Source: Xanthomonas hortorum pv. pelargonii
Lineage (GTDB): Bacteria > Pseudomonadota > Gammaproteobacteria > Xanthomonadales > Xanthomonadaceae
Length of the DNA: 64,000 bases
NCBI RefSeq assembly: GCF_024499015.1
Contig: NZ_CP098604.1
Location: 4,278,001-4,342,000 of the forward strand
Direction: 5' to 3'
The notes beneath the pieces were generated by a model that worked only from the letters and a program-made list of their open reading frames with translations, was not told where the DNA came from and ran no database searches. The position numbers were made by a program, and so were the translations under genes. Shown here one piece after another: positions 50,505-59,617 of the stretch (within the stretch, counting starts at the first letter, position 1; the number at the start of each line of letters is the position of its first letter).

Positions 50505-51810
50505 GCGCGTGCAGCATTTCGATGTGTTGGTGATCGGCGCCGGCCCGGCCGGTCTGGCGGCGGCGCAGGCGGCTGCCAGTCATGGCGTGCGCGTGGGCGT
50601 TGTCGACATGCAGCCGCGTGCCGGCGGGCAAGTGTGGCGCAGCGATGTGCAGCACGGCGCGCCGGCCGATGCGCGTGCGCTGTTGCAACAGGTGCAGGGC
50701 GATGCATCGATCACGCTGCTGACGCGCACGCAGATTCTGTTGGCGCAGCCGGGTTGGCTGTTAGCCGATGGCCCGGACGGCACGCTGCAACTGCATTACG
50801 CCGCGCTGGTGCTGGCCACCGGCGCGCGCGAATTGCTGCTGCCGTTTCCGGGCTGGACCTTGCCCGGCGTCACCGGCGCCGGCGCCGCGCAGGCGCTGGC
50901 CAAACAGGGCTGGCCGCTGGCCGGCAAGCGCGTGGTCGTCGCTGGTAGCGGCCCGTTGCTGCTGGCCAGTGCGGCCACGCTGCAACGGCATGGCGCACAG
51001 GTGCTTGGCATCCACGAACAAACTTCTGCAGCTGCGTTGCGGCAGTTCGCATTGCAGTTGTGGCGCTGGCCGGGTAAGGCGGCGCAGGCGGTGTCGTTGC
51101 GCCTGCAGTTGCGCGCGGTGGCGTATCGCGCCGGCAGCTTGGTTGTTGCCGCTTACGGCGACACGCAACTGCGCGAAATCGAAATCGAAGGGCCTGCCGG
51201 TCGTACGCGTGTCGCCTGCGATCAACTGGCGGTGGGCTATGGCCTGGTGCCCAACACCGAACTCGCGCAACTGCTGGGGTGTCAGCTAGAAGCCTGCGGC
51301 GCGCATCAGCAAGTACGCGTGGATGCGTTGCTACGCACCAGTGTCACCCAGGTCTTTGCTGCGGGCGAGGCCTGCGGCATCGGCGGGCGCGATTGCGCGC
51401 TGATCGAAGGCGCGATGGCCGGGCACATGGCTGCCGACGCACCGGACGCTGCGCTGCGCCTGCAGCCGCGGCGACGTGCCGCGCGTGCGTTCGCCGAGTT
51501 GCTGCAACAGCAGTTCGCTCTTGATCCACGTATCCGCACGCTGGCGCAGCCGGACACGCTGGTGTGCCGCTGCGAAGACGTGCCGCTGGGCGCGTTGGAC
51601 ACCTTCAACGATGCACGCGATGCCAAGCTCGCTTCGCGCTGCGGCATGGGCGCCTGCCAGGGCCGTATCTGCGGCACTGCGCTGGCCGAACTGGGGCGCT
51701 GCCCGCCCGAGCTTTCCACCGACGCCGGCCGCCGGCCGCCGTTGTTCCCGGTCCGCCTCGCGGCGCTGGCCGACCCGTTCACTTCCGACTCGCAAGGGAA
51801 TCATCCATGA
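50497..51810 (+). CDS. FAD/NAD(P)-binding subunit of D-hydroxyproline dehydrogenase
   Basis: A 437-aa pyridine nucleotide-disulfide oxidoreductase-like subunit. The first FAD motif VLVIGAGPAGLAAAQAAA and second motif VVVAGSGPLLLASAATL are clear, and the C-terminus has CRCEDV and CGMGACQGRIC, a BFD-like [2Fe-2S] site. It resembles HcnB/OoxA subunits and passes electrons from the DAO-type subunit. The start inside the previous gene points to translational coupling. Confidence 0.92.
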   Translation: MAERVQHFDVLVIGAGPAGLAAAQAAASHGVRVGVVDMQPRAGGQVWRSDVQHGAPADARALLQQVQGDASITLLTRTQILLAQPGWLLADGPDGTLQLHYAALVLATGARELLLPFPGWTLPGVTGAGAAQALAKQGWPLAGKRVVVAGSGPLLLASAATLQRHGAQVLGIHEQTSAAALRQFALQLWRWPGKAAQAVSLRLQLRAVAYRAGSLVVAAYGDTQLREIEIEGPAGRTRVACDQLAVGYGLVPNTELAQLLGCQLEACGAHQQVRVDALLRTSVTQVFAAGEACGIGGRDCALIEGAMAGHMAADAPDAALRLQPRRRAARAFAELLQQQFALDPRIRTLAQPDTLVCRCEDVPLGALDTFNDARDAKLASRCGMGACQGRICGTALAELGRCPPELSTDAGRRPPLFPVRLAALADPFTSDSQGNHP

Positions 51811-52715
51811 GTATTGCTGCGTTCTGGCACGGCGTGTTGCCGGCCATCACCACCCCGTTCACCGCCTCCGGTGAGATCGACCACGACTTCCTGGCCAAGC
51901 ACGCCAATCAACTGGTGGACGCCGGTTGCACCGCGATCGTGCCGCTGGGCTCGCTGGGCGAAGCGGCCACCCTGAGCGTGGACGACAAGCTGGCCGTACT
52001 CAAGACGCTGATCACTGCATTGAACGGCCGCGTGCCGGTGGTGCCGGGTATCGCCAGCCTGGCGACCGGTGAAGCGGTGGCGCTGGCGAAAGCGGCCAAG
52101 GAACTCGGTTGCGGCGGGCTGATGGTGTTGCCGCCGTACGTGTATTCCACCGATTGGCGCGAGATGGGCGCACATGTGCGCGCAGTGATCGCCGCGACCG
52201 ATTTGCCGGTGATCCTGTACAACAACCCGGTGGCCTACAAGACCGACTTCGGCCCGGCGCAGATCGCCGAGCTGGCGGCCGAATTCCCCAATCTGCAGGC
52301 AGTGAAAGAATCCTCGGGCGATGTGCGCCGCTTCGCCGCGTTGCAGGAATTGCTGGGCGATCGTCTGGCGCTGCTGGTCGGCATGGACGATGCCATCGTC
52401 GAAGGCCTGAGCATGGGTGCCAAGGGCTGGATCGCCGGTCTGGTCAATGCGTACCCGAAGGAATCGGTGCGCCTGTTCGAACTCGCGCGCGATGGCGGGT
52501 ATCCGGCCGCCAAGGAACTCTACGATTGGTTCCTGCCGCTGCTGCGCCTGGATACCGTGCCCACCTTCGTGCAGCTGATCAAACTGGTGCAGGCAAAGGT
52601 CGGCCTGGGCAGCGAGTATGTGCGCGCACCACGGCTGGTGGTGGCCGGCGCCGAGCGCGAGGCTGCGCTCAAGGTCATCGATCACGCGATTGCCACTGCG
52701 CCAAAACTGTCCTGA
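51807..52715 (+). CDS. DapA-family deaminase (1-pyrroline-4-hydroxy-2-carboxylate deaminase)
   Basis: A 302-aa DHDPS/NAL-superfamily TIM barrel. The Schiff-base lysine is in AVKESSGD, the tyrosine in ILYNNPVAY, and the GSLGEAATL loop replaces the usual GTTGE. In the hydroxyproline pathway this family deaminates pyrroline-4-hydroxy-2-carboxylate to 2-oxoglutarate semialdehyde, and the gene neighbourhood supports that assignment. It overlaps the preceding stop by four bases. Confidence 0.92.
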   Translation: MSIAAFWHGVLPAITTPFTASGEIDHDFLAKHANQLVDAGCTAIVPLGSLGEAATLSVDDKLAVLKTLITALNGRVPVVPGIASLATGEAVALAKAAKELGCGGLMVLPPYVYSTDWREMGAHVRAVIAATDLPVILYNNPVAYKTDFGPAQIAELAAEFPNLQAVKESSGDVRRFAALQELLGDRLALLVGMDDAIVEGLSMGAKGWIAGLVNAYPKESVRLFELARDGGYPAAKELYDWFLPLLRLDTVPTFVQLIKLVQAKVGLGSEYVRAPRLVVAGAEREAALKVIDHAIATAPKLS

Positions 52716-52816
52716 CGATGACGTCTTGCTGCACGCTACTGGGTGATCGCCGTGCACGGAGTCACGCGCTGACGTGGCGGCCGGTGTAGCGAGACTGGTG
52801 TAGTGAGACGTTTGTC

Positions 52817-52850
52817 GATGAGGATGTCGCATTACCGCGACATCCTCATC
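52817..52850 (+). other. 14-bp perfect stem-loop before the semialdehyde dehydrogenase gene
   Basis: GATGAGGATGTCGC (52817-52830) pairs perfectly with GCGACATCCTCATC (52837-52850) over a 6-base loop. No U run follows. It lies in the only sizeable gap (212 bp) of the early catabolic row, so it may be a processing site, an attenuator or a binding site for a regulator. Confidence 0.6.
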
Positions 52851-52927
52851 GCTCCTGGTCGGCCGCTGCCGCACGGTGCGCAGGGTCTGTTTCCATGCAA
52901 CTGTTTCATGCAACCGAAGGTGCCGCA

Positions 52928-54544
52928 ATGAACGACACGATCCACTCCATCCCCTTGCAGCAGGCCGAGGTATTGCTGGCCGGCCAGTGGCAAGCCAGCC
53001 GCGATGCGACCGGCAGCTTCCGTGCGGCCGACCCGACCACGGGCGAGGCGATCGGGCCGCAATTCCCGGTCAGCGGTGCGGACGACATCGAGACGGCGAT
53101 TGCGGCGGCGCAAGCGGTTGCAGCAGAGCTTGCGGCAGCGCCGGGCGAACAGATTGCCGGGTTTCTCGACGCCTACGCCGACGCGCTGGACGCCGATGCC
53201 GACACGCTGGTCGCGCTTGCGCATGCTGAAACCGCATTGCCGGCGCCCACGCGCTTGCGCGGCAACGAACTGCCGCGTACCAGCGGCCAATTGCGCCAGG
53301 CCGCACAGGCAGTGCGTAGTTACAGCTGGACCCAACCCATCATCGATACCGCTGCCGATCTGCGTTCGCATCTGGCGCCGCTGGGCAAGCCGGTATTGGT
53401 GTTTGGCCCGAACAATTTCCCGTTCGCCTTCAATGCGATTGCCGGCAGCGATTTCGCCTCGGCCATTGCTGCGCGTAATCCGGTGATCGCCAAGGCGCAC
53501 CCGCTGCATCCGGCCACCAGCCAGCGCATGGCGCAGCTTGCGCACGCCGCCTTGGTCGCGGCGGGCCTGCCGGCTGCGGCAGTGCAGTTGCTGTATCACT
53601 TCGACAACGCGATAGGTGTGCGACTGGCCGGCGACGCGCGGCTGGGGGCAATCGGCTTCACCGGTAGCCGCGCAGGCGGGCTGGCGCTGAAGGCGGCCGC
53701 CGATGCGGCCGGCGTGCCGTTTTATGCAGAGCTCTCCAGCGTCAACCCGGTGTTCCTGTTGCCGGGCGCACTGGCCGAACGCGGTGCCGCCTTGGCGCAG
53801 GAATTCTTTTCCTCGTGCACCTTGGGCAGCGGCCAGTTCTGCACCAATCCCGGCGTGGTGGTGGTGCCGCATGGCGAAGCCGGCGATGCGTTCGTTGCCG
53901 CGACCACGGCGCATTTCGACGCCGCCATGCCGATGGTGCTGTTTTCCGGCTCCGGCGTGGAAGGTGTGCAGCGCGGTGTGGCGGCCTTGCGCGCTGCCGG
54001 TGCCGCGCTGCTTGCTGGCGGGCACACCGGCGAGGACGGCTATCGCTATGCGCCGACCTTGTTGAGCGTGGATGCGCAGGCGTTCATCGCCAATCCGCAG
54101 GCGCTGCAGACCGAGGCCTTCGGCCCGGTGAGCCTGCTGGTGCGTACGCGCGACGTCGCACAGATGACGCAGGTCGCTGCTGCATTCGAAGGCAATCTCA
54201 CCGGCACCTTGTATCGCGCAACCGATTGCAGCGACGATGCCGCCTGGCAGGTCATCGCACCGGTGCTGCGCGCGCGGGTGGGGCGGTTGATCAACAGCAA
54301 GATGCCGACCGGCGTAGCGGTAAGCGCTGCGCAGAATCATGGCGGGCCGTTCCCCAGCACCGGGCATCCGGGGTTCACCGCAGTGGGAATGCCTGGCTCC
54401 ATTCGCCGTTTCGCTGCCTTGCATAGCTACGACGCGGTGCCGGACGCCTTGCTGCCGGCCGAGTTACGCCAACGCAATCCGGGCGGTGTGGCACGTCTGG
54501 TGGATGGGCAGTGGAGCACTGCAGATCTCGGAGCGGGCACATGA
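52928..54544 (+). CDS. 2-Ketoglutarate semialdehyde dehydrogenase
   Basis: A 538-aa NAD(P)-dependent aldehyde dehydrogenase that oxidises 2-oxoglutarate semialdehyde to 2-oxoglutarate, the last step of hydroxyproline breakdown. FGPNNFPFAF, GFTGSRAGG, the catalytic Glu in ELSSVNPVF and the catalytic Cys in SGQFCTNPG identify the KGSADH class. The ATG at 52928 follows GAAGG; an ATG at 52895 would add 11 residues. Its stop overlaps the next start. Confidence 0.94.
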   Translation: MNDTIHSIPLQQAEVLLAGQWQASRDATGSFRAADPTTGEAIGPQFPVSGADDIETAIAAAQAVAAELAAAPGEQIAGFLDAYADALDADADTLVALAHAETALPAPTRLRGNELPRTSGQLRQAAQAVRSYSWTQPIIDTAADLRSHLAPLGKPVLVFGPNNFPFAFNAIAGSDFASAIAARNPVIAKAHPLHPATSQRMAQLAHAALVAAGLPAAAVQLLYHFDNAIGVRLAGDARLGAIGFTGSRAGGLALKAAADAAGVPFYAELSSVNPVFLLPGALAERGAALAQEFFSSCTLGSGQFCTNPGVVVVPHGEAGDAFVAATTAHFDAAMPMVLFSGSGVEGVQRGVAALRAAGAALLAGGHTGEDGYRYAPTLLSVDAQAFIANPQALQTEAFGPVSLLVRTRDVAQMTQVAAAFEGNLTGTLYRATDCSDDAAWQVIAPVLRARVGRLINSKMPTGVAVSAAQNHGGPFPSTGHPGFTAVGMPGSIRRFAALHSYDAVPDALLPAELRQRNPGGVARLVDGQWSTADLGAGT

Positions 54545-55740
54545 GCAGCCAGATCGGCGGGGTGTCGTTGGAACAGGCACGCGCGCAACTGACGCCGTGG
54601 ACGCAACGCGCCGCGCCGATCGCCGCCGACGAATACCAACAGCGCATCGAACGCGCACGCCGCCTGATGCGCGCGCATGGCGTGGATGCATTGCTGGTCG
54701 GCGCCGGCACCTCGCTGCGCTATTTCACCGGCGTGCCATGGGGCGCGAGCGAGCGTCTGGTCGCGTTATTGCTGACCTTTAATGGCGACCCGGTGTTGAT
54801 CTGCCCGGCCTTCGAAGAAGGCTCGCTGGATGCAGTGTTGAAGATCCCGGTCGCCAAATATCTGTGGGAAGAACACCACGACCCGTACGCGCTGGTGGTG
54901 CAGGCCATGGACGAACGCCACGCGCATGCATTGGCGCTGGATCCAGGGATTGCGTTTGCCGTGCACACCGGCCTGCGCGCGCACCTGGGCACGGCGATCC
55001 GCGATGCCGCGGCCATCATCGACGGCTGCCGCATGTGCAAGTCGCCGGCCGAGCTGGCGCTGATGCAGCAGGCCTGCGATATGACCCTGCTGGTGCAGCG
55101 GCTGGCGGCCGGCATCGCGCAGGAAGGCATCGGGACCGATCAATTGGTGCGCTTCATCGACGAGGCGCATCGCGCGCTGGGCGCGGACAACGGCTCCACC
55201 TTCTGCATCGTGCAGTTCGGCCATGCCACCTCATTCCCGCACGGCATTCCCGGTGTGCAGCACCTGCGCGAAGGCGAGCTGGTGCTGATCGACACCGGCT
55301 GCACCGTGCAGGGCTATCACTCCGATATCACTCGCACCTGGATCTACGGCACGCCGAATGCTGCGCAACAGCGCATCTGGGACCTGGAGCAGGCGGCGCA
55401 GGCTGCGGCGTTTGCGGCGATACGCCCAGGCATCGCCTGCGAAGCAGTGGACCAGGCGGCGCGCAAGGTACTGGAGGCGGCAGGGCTCGGCCCCGACTAT
55501 CGCTTGCCCGGCCTGCCGCATCGCACCGGTCACGGCTGCGGGTTGGCGATTCATGAGGCGCCGTATCTGGTGCGTGGCAATGCGCAGCCGCTGCAGCCGG
55601 GCATGTGCGCCAGCAACGAGCCGATGATCGTGGTGCCCGGCGAGTTCGGCGTGCGTCTGGAAGATCATTTCTATGTCACCGACGCCGGCGCGCAGTGGTT
55701 TACGCCGCCGTCGCTAGCGATCGACCAACCGTTTGCATGA
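54541..55740 (+). CDS. Xaa-Pro dipeptidase/aminopeptidase (M24B)
   Basis: A 399-aa pita-bread metallopeptidase. All five metal ligands are visible: two Asp in LIDTGCTVQGYHSD, His in HRTGHGCGLAIHE, and two Glu in SNEPMIVVPGEFGVRLED. Family M24B cleaves X-Pro bonds, and by extension X-Hyp, releasing the imino acid. Placement right after the hydroxyproline genes suggests it feeds them. It has no signal peptide, so it works on imported peptides. Confidence 0.93.
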   Translation: MSSQIGGVSLEQARAQLTPWTQRAAPIAADEYQQRIERARRLMRAHGVDALLVGAGTSLRYFTGVPWGASERLVALLLTFNGDPVLICPAFEEGSLDAVLKIPVAKYLWEEHHDPYALVVQAMDERHAHALALDPGIAFAVHTGLRAHLGTAIRDAAAIIDGCRMCKSPAELALMQQACDMTLLVQRLAAGIAQEGIGTDQLVRFIDEAHRALGADNGSTFCIVQFGHATSFPHGIPGVQHLREGELVLIDTGCTVQGYHSDITRTWIYGTPNAAQQRIWDLEQAAQAAAFAAIRPGIACEAVDQAARKVLEAAGLGPDYRLPGLPHRTGHGCGLAIHEAPYLVRGNAQPLQPGMCASNEPMIVVPGEFGVRLEDHFYVTDAGAQWFTPPSLAIDQPFA

Positions 55741-55762
55741 GCCTGCACGGGCCAACGCATCC

Positions 55763-55828
55763 GTAGGAGCGCGCTTGCGCGCGAATGGCTTTATCGGTAA
55801 AGCCCATCGCGCGCAAGCGCGCTCCTAC
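55763..55828. repeat. REP-like palindrome GTAGGAGCGCGCTTGCGCGCGA
   Basis: The left arm (55763-55784) and right arm (55807-55828) are exact reverse complements, and inner bases ATGGCTTTA and TAAAGCCCAT also pair almost fully. GTAGGAGCGCGC palindromes are common intergenic repeats in Xanthomonas and Pseudomonas. It sits between the dipeptidase and DUF885 genes and may separate their expression. Confidence 0.85.
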
Positions 55829-55856
55829 AGCCGCCATTGCATCTTGGAGTAACTGC

Positions 55857-57674
55857 ACGAACCACCTGCGTCCTGTTGCCATCGGCCTGCTTGCCGCCGC
55901 CTTGTTCACTGCCTGCAAGCCGGCGCCGCCCGCAGCGGAGACAGCGGCTGCGGCCACTTCCGCGCCGAGCAGCGAACAGGCCGCCAAGGCCTTCGACGCG
56001 CTGCTGGACAAACAATGGCAGTACCAGCTGCAGCACAACCCGGAGTTCGCCAGCATTATCGGCGACAAACGTTACAACGATCGTTGGAGCGACTACTCGC
56101 TTGAGGCCGTGCAGGCCGAGCGCAGCGCCACTGCCGAGCTGCTCAAGCAGTTCGAAGCGATCGACAGCAAGACGCTGGACGAACAACGCCAGCTCAGCCT
56201 GCAGATGATGCTCGGCCAATTACGCGACAAGCTGGAAGGCATCGACCTGAAAACCTATGCGATGCCGCTGGAGCCGATCGGCGGCATCCAGTTGGGGTTG
56301 GCAGGCTATGGCGATGCGTTTCCGTTCGAAAACGCCAAGGATTATCAGGACTACATCAAGCGCCTGCAGACGATTCCCACGGTGATCGATCAGGTGATTG
56401 CGGTGTCGCGCCAGGGCGCGAAGGAGGGCCTGGTGCAGCCGCGTTATTTGCTGGAGCGCCTGCCCGAGCAGATCGACAAGATCGCCGCGCTGACCGGCGA
56501 GCAGAGCCCGTTCGCCTCGCCGCTGAAAAAACTCGACGCCGCCGTGCCGGCCGACCAGCGCGACGCGCTGCGCAAACAATTACTCGCTGCGATCGAGCAA
56601 CAGGTACGCCCGGCCTACGGCAAGTTGGCCGCGTTCGTGCGCGATGAATACGCCGCACAAGGGCGCGCGCAGGAAGGTGTGTGGTCGCTGCCCGATGGTG
56701 AGCGTCGCTATCGCTACGCGATCCATACCCAGACCACCACCGATATGGCACCGGAGGAGATCCACCAGATCGGCCTGAAGGAAGTCGCGCGTATCGAAGG
56801 CGAGATGACGGTGATCGCCAAGGCGCAGGGCTTTGCGGATCTGGCCAGCTTCCGCAAGGCGGTGGACACCGACAAACGCCATTTCGCCACCTCCGGCGAG
56901 CAGATCCTGCAGCAATACCGCCAGTACATCGCCGCAATGGAACCTGAGTTACCCAAGCTGTTCGGCCACCTGCCGAAAACACCGCTGGACGTACAGGCGA
57001 TGCCGGCGTTCCGGCGCAGCGCACCCGGCGCCGAATACTGGCAGAGCAATCCGGAAGGCACCAAGCCGGCGATCGTGAAGGTCAATACCAGCGACTTCGC
57101 CAGCCGCACCTTGATCAATATCGAAACCACCGCGTATCACGAAGGCGTGCCCGGCCATCACCTGCAGATTTCGCTTGCGCAGACGCTGCCGTTGCCGCCG
57201 TTCCGCCAGCAGGCCGGCTACAACGCCTACATCGAAGGCTGGGCACTGTACGCCGAGCGCCTGGGCAAGGAGATCGGCTTCTTCAAGGATCCGTACAACG
57301 ATTACGGTCGCCTCTCCGGCGAACTGTTGCGGGCAAATCGGCTGGTGCTCGACACCGGGGTGCATTACAAGCACTGGAATCGCCAGCAGATGGTGGATTT
57401 CTTTCACGCGCATCCGTCCGATGACGAGCCCAGCATCCAGTCCGAAACTGATCGCTATATCGTCTGGCCGGGCCAGGCCTTGGGTTACAAGCTGGGGCAG
57501 CTGCAGATTCTGGCGCTGCGTGCGGAGGCTGAAAAAGAACTCGGCGCTCGCTTCGATGTGCGCGCCTTCCACGATGCGGTGCTGGGCGGTGGCGCGATGC
57601 CGCTGGCGATGTTGCAGCAGCGCGTGCGGCAGTGGATTGCGCAGGCCAAAGCCGCGCCGGAGGCACGCGGATGA
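55857..57674 (+). CDS. DUF885-family lipoprotein peptidase, ACG in place of start codon
   Basis: A DUF885 (M32-like metallopeptidase fold) protein, 605 aa. The lipoprotein signal peptide (NHLRPVAIGLL to lipobox LFTAC) precedes the domain, and the zinc motif HEGVPGHHLQ is intact with a later Glu-rich helix. The expected start, seven bases after GGAG, is ACG, probably a mutated ATG. The only upstream in-frame ATG lies inside the REP palindrome and would bury the signal peptide. Expression may therefore be low. It overlaps the paralogue that follows. Confidence 0.8.
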   Translation, partial: TNHLRPVAIGLLAAALFTACKPAPPAAETAAAATSAPSSEQAAKAFDALLDKQWQYQLQHNPEFASIIGDKRYNDRWSDYSLEAVQAERSATAELLKQFEAIDSKTLDEQRQLSLQMMLGQLRDKLEGIDLKTYAMPLEPIGGIQLGLAGYGDAFPFENAKDYQDYIKRLQTIPTVIDQVIAVSRQGAKEGLVQPRYLLERLPEQIDKIAALTGEQSPFASPLKKLDAAVPADQRDALRKQLLAAIEQQVRPAYGKLAAFVRDEYAAQGRAQEGVWSLPDGERRYRYAIHTQTTTDMAPEEIHQIGLKEVARIEGEMTVIAKAQGFADLASFRKAVDTDKRHFATSGEQILQQYRQYIAAMEPELPKLFGHLPKTPLDVQAMPAFRRSAPGAEYWQSNPEGTKPAIVKVNTSDFASRTLINIETTAYHEGVPGHHLQISLAQTLPLPPFRQQAGYNAYIEGWALYAERLGKEIGFFKDPYNDYGRLSGELLRANRLVLDTGVHYKHWNRQQMVDFFHAHPSDDEPSIQSETDRYIVWPGQALGYKLGQLQILALRAEAEKELGARFDVRAFHDAVLGGGAMPLAMLQQRVRQWIAQAKAAPEARG

Positions 57675-59551
57675 AGACGAGCAGCGTTTTACGCGCCAGC
57701 GCATTGAGTCTGTTGATTGCCGCGAGCGTGAGTGGCGTTGCCGCGACCGTCCAGGCCGCCGAGCCGGTCGCCGCCACGCAGAATACCGCCACGCAGAACG
57801 CGGCAGCCGCGCGCTTCAAAGCGCTGTACACACGCGAATGGCGCTGGCGGCAGGCGCAGCTGTCCGGCGCGGTGGACGAAGACAACCAGGCCACGCAAGA
57901 CAAGCAGTCCGACCATCTGCCCAAGGTCGATGTGGCCACGCAAAACCAGCGCACCGCGTACTGGCAACACGCCTTGAAGGAACTGGATGCGATTCCGTCG
58001 GCGCAGTTGCCGGCCGAAGACCAGGTGAGTTATCAGGTGTATCGGCAACAGTTGCTGGTGCTGCTGGATCAGCAGCATTTTCGTGCCTGGGAAATGCCGT
58101 TCAACAGCGACTCGGCGTTCTGGAGCGATCTGGGTTTCAGCGCCGAGGCCAAGTTGCGCACGCGCGAGGACTACCAGCGCTATCTGAAGATGCTGGCCGA
58201 TATCCCGCGCTATTTCGCCGAGCACACCGACAATATGCGTGCCGGCCTGGCGCGTGGTTTCAGCCAGCCCAAGGTGACACTGACCGGACGCGACCAGTCC
58301 ATCGCCGATGTGGCGCAAGCCAAGGGCGAGGCAAATCCGTTCTATGCGCCGTTCAAGCAGATGCCGGCGACGCTGCCGGCCGATGTACAGGCGCAACTGC
58401 GGCAGCAGGCAGTGCAGACCATCGATGCGCAGGTGCTACCGGCCTACGCCAAGCTGCTGGACTTCATCCGCAACGAGTACCAGCCGCGCGCACGCACCAC
58501 GCTGGCCGGCGAGGCCTTGCCGGATGGCCAGGCCTACTACCGCGCGCAGATCCGCGAGTTCACCACGCTCGAGTTGAGCCCCGATCAAATCCATCAGATC
58601 GGCCTGCAGGAAGTGGCCAAGCTGCGCACGCAGATGGATGAGACCATCGTCGCCAGCGGCTTCAAACCGCCGGCCGGGCAGGCGGTGTTTCCGGCCTTTC
58701 TGCAGTTCCTGCGCAGCGACCCGCAGTTCTATGCCAAGACGCCGGAAGAATTGCTCAAACAGGCTGCATGGATCGCCAAGCGCGTGGATGCCAAGGTGGG
58801 CGATTACATCGGCCGGCTGCCGCGCAGACGCTTCGCCATCGAACCGGTGCCGCCGGAGTTGGCGCCGTTCTATACCGGCGGCCGCGGCGGTCCCGGCATC
58901 TATCTGGTCAATACTTACAACCTGCCATCGCGGCCGTTGTACAACCTGACCGCATTGACGTTGCACGAGTCATCGCCCGGCCACGCACTGCAAATGCCGC
59001 TGGCGGCAGAAGCGCAAGGCCTACCGGAGTTCCGCCGCTATGGGTTCATCTCCGCCTATGGCGAGGGCTGGGCGCTGTATTCGGAGTATCTGGGCCAGGA
59101 AATGGGCATGTACGACACGCCCTATGATCGCTTCGGTTACCTGACCTACCAGATGTGGCGCGCCTGCCGTTTGGTGATCGACACCGGCATCCACCACAAG
59201 GGTTGGACGCGTGCGCAGGCGCAGGCCTACCTGCGCGACAACACTGCCTTGAGCGAGCACGAAGTCACCACCGAGGTGGATCGCTATATCGCCTGGCCGG
59301 GGCAGGCGTTGTCGTACTACCTGGGTGAGTTGAAAATTCTTGAGTTGCGTCGCAAGGCCGAAGCCGCCCTGGGCGAGACATTCGACCTGCGCCATTTCCA
59401 CGACGCGGTGCTGCAGACCGGCTCGGTGCCGCTGCCGGTTCTGGAGGCGCGCATCGACCGGTTCATTGCCGACGGTGGTGTCTCGCCGTATGCCGCCGAA
59501 GACGCTGCCGAGTCACTGGCGGCAGATGCCAAGGCGGCTGCCAGCGACTGA
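57671..59551 (+). CDS. DUF885-family exported peptidase
   Basis: The second DUF885 protein (626 aa), paralogous to the preceding gene. It has a cleavable signal peptide (ASALSLLIAASVSGVAA, ending near VQAAE) but no lipobox, so it should be free in the periplasm. The zinc motif reads HESSPGHALQ. The family is thought to include carboxypeptidase-like or dipeptidase enzymes. ATGA overlap with its paralogue. Confidence 0.88.
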   Translation: MKTSSVLRASALSLLIAASVSGVAATVQAAEPVAATQNTATQNAAAARFKALYTREWRWRQAQLSGAVDEDNQATQDKQSDHLPKVDVATQNQRTAYWQHALKELDAIPSAQLPAEDQVSYQVYRQQLLVLLDQQHFRAWEMPFNSDSAFWSDLGFSAEAKLRTREDYQRYLKMLADIPRYFAEHTDNMRAGLARGFSQPKVTLTGRDQSIADVAQAKGEANPFYAPFKQMPATLPADVQAQLRQQAVQTIDAQVLPAYAKLLDFIRNEYQPRARTTLAGEALPDGQAYYRAQIREFTTLELSPDQIHQIGLQEVAKLRTQMDETIVASGFKPPAGQAVFPAFLQFLRSDPQFYAKTPEELLKQAAWIAKRVDAKVGDYIGRLPRRRFAIEPVPPELAPFYTGGRGGPGIYLVNTYNLPSRPLYNLTALTLHESSPGHALQMPLAAEAQGLPEFRRYGFISAYGEGWALYSEYLGQEMGMYDTPYDRFGYLTYQMWRACRLVIDTGIHHKGWTRAQAQAYLRDNTALSEHEVTTEVDRYIAWPGQALSYYLGELKILELRRKAEAALGETFDLRHFHDAVLQTGSVPLPVLEARIDRFIADGGVSPYAAEDAAESLAADAKAAASD

Positions 59552-59617
59552 TCCACGTAAGACCCGCTGACGTTTTTTCGCAACAGCAACCGCGCTTTCC
59601 ACTCTTCGGGGCGACGA

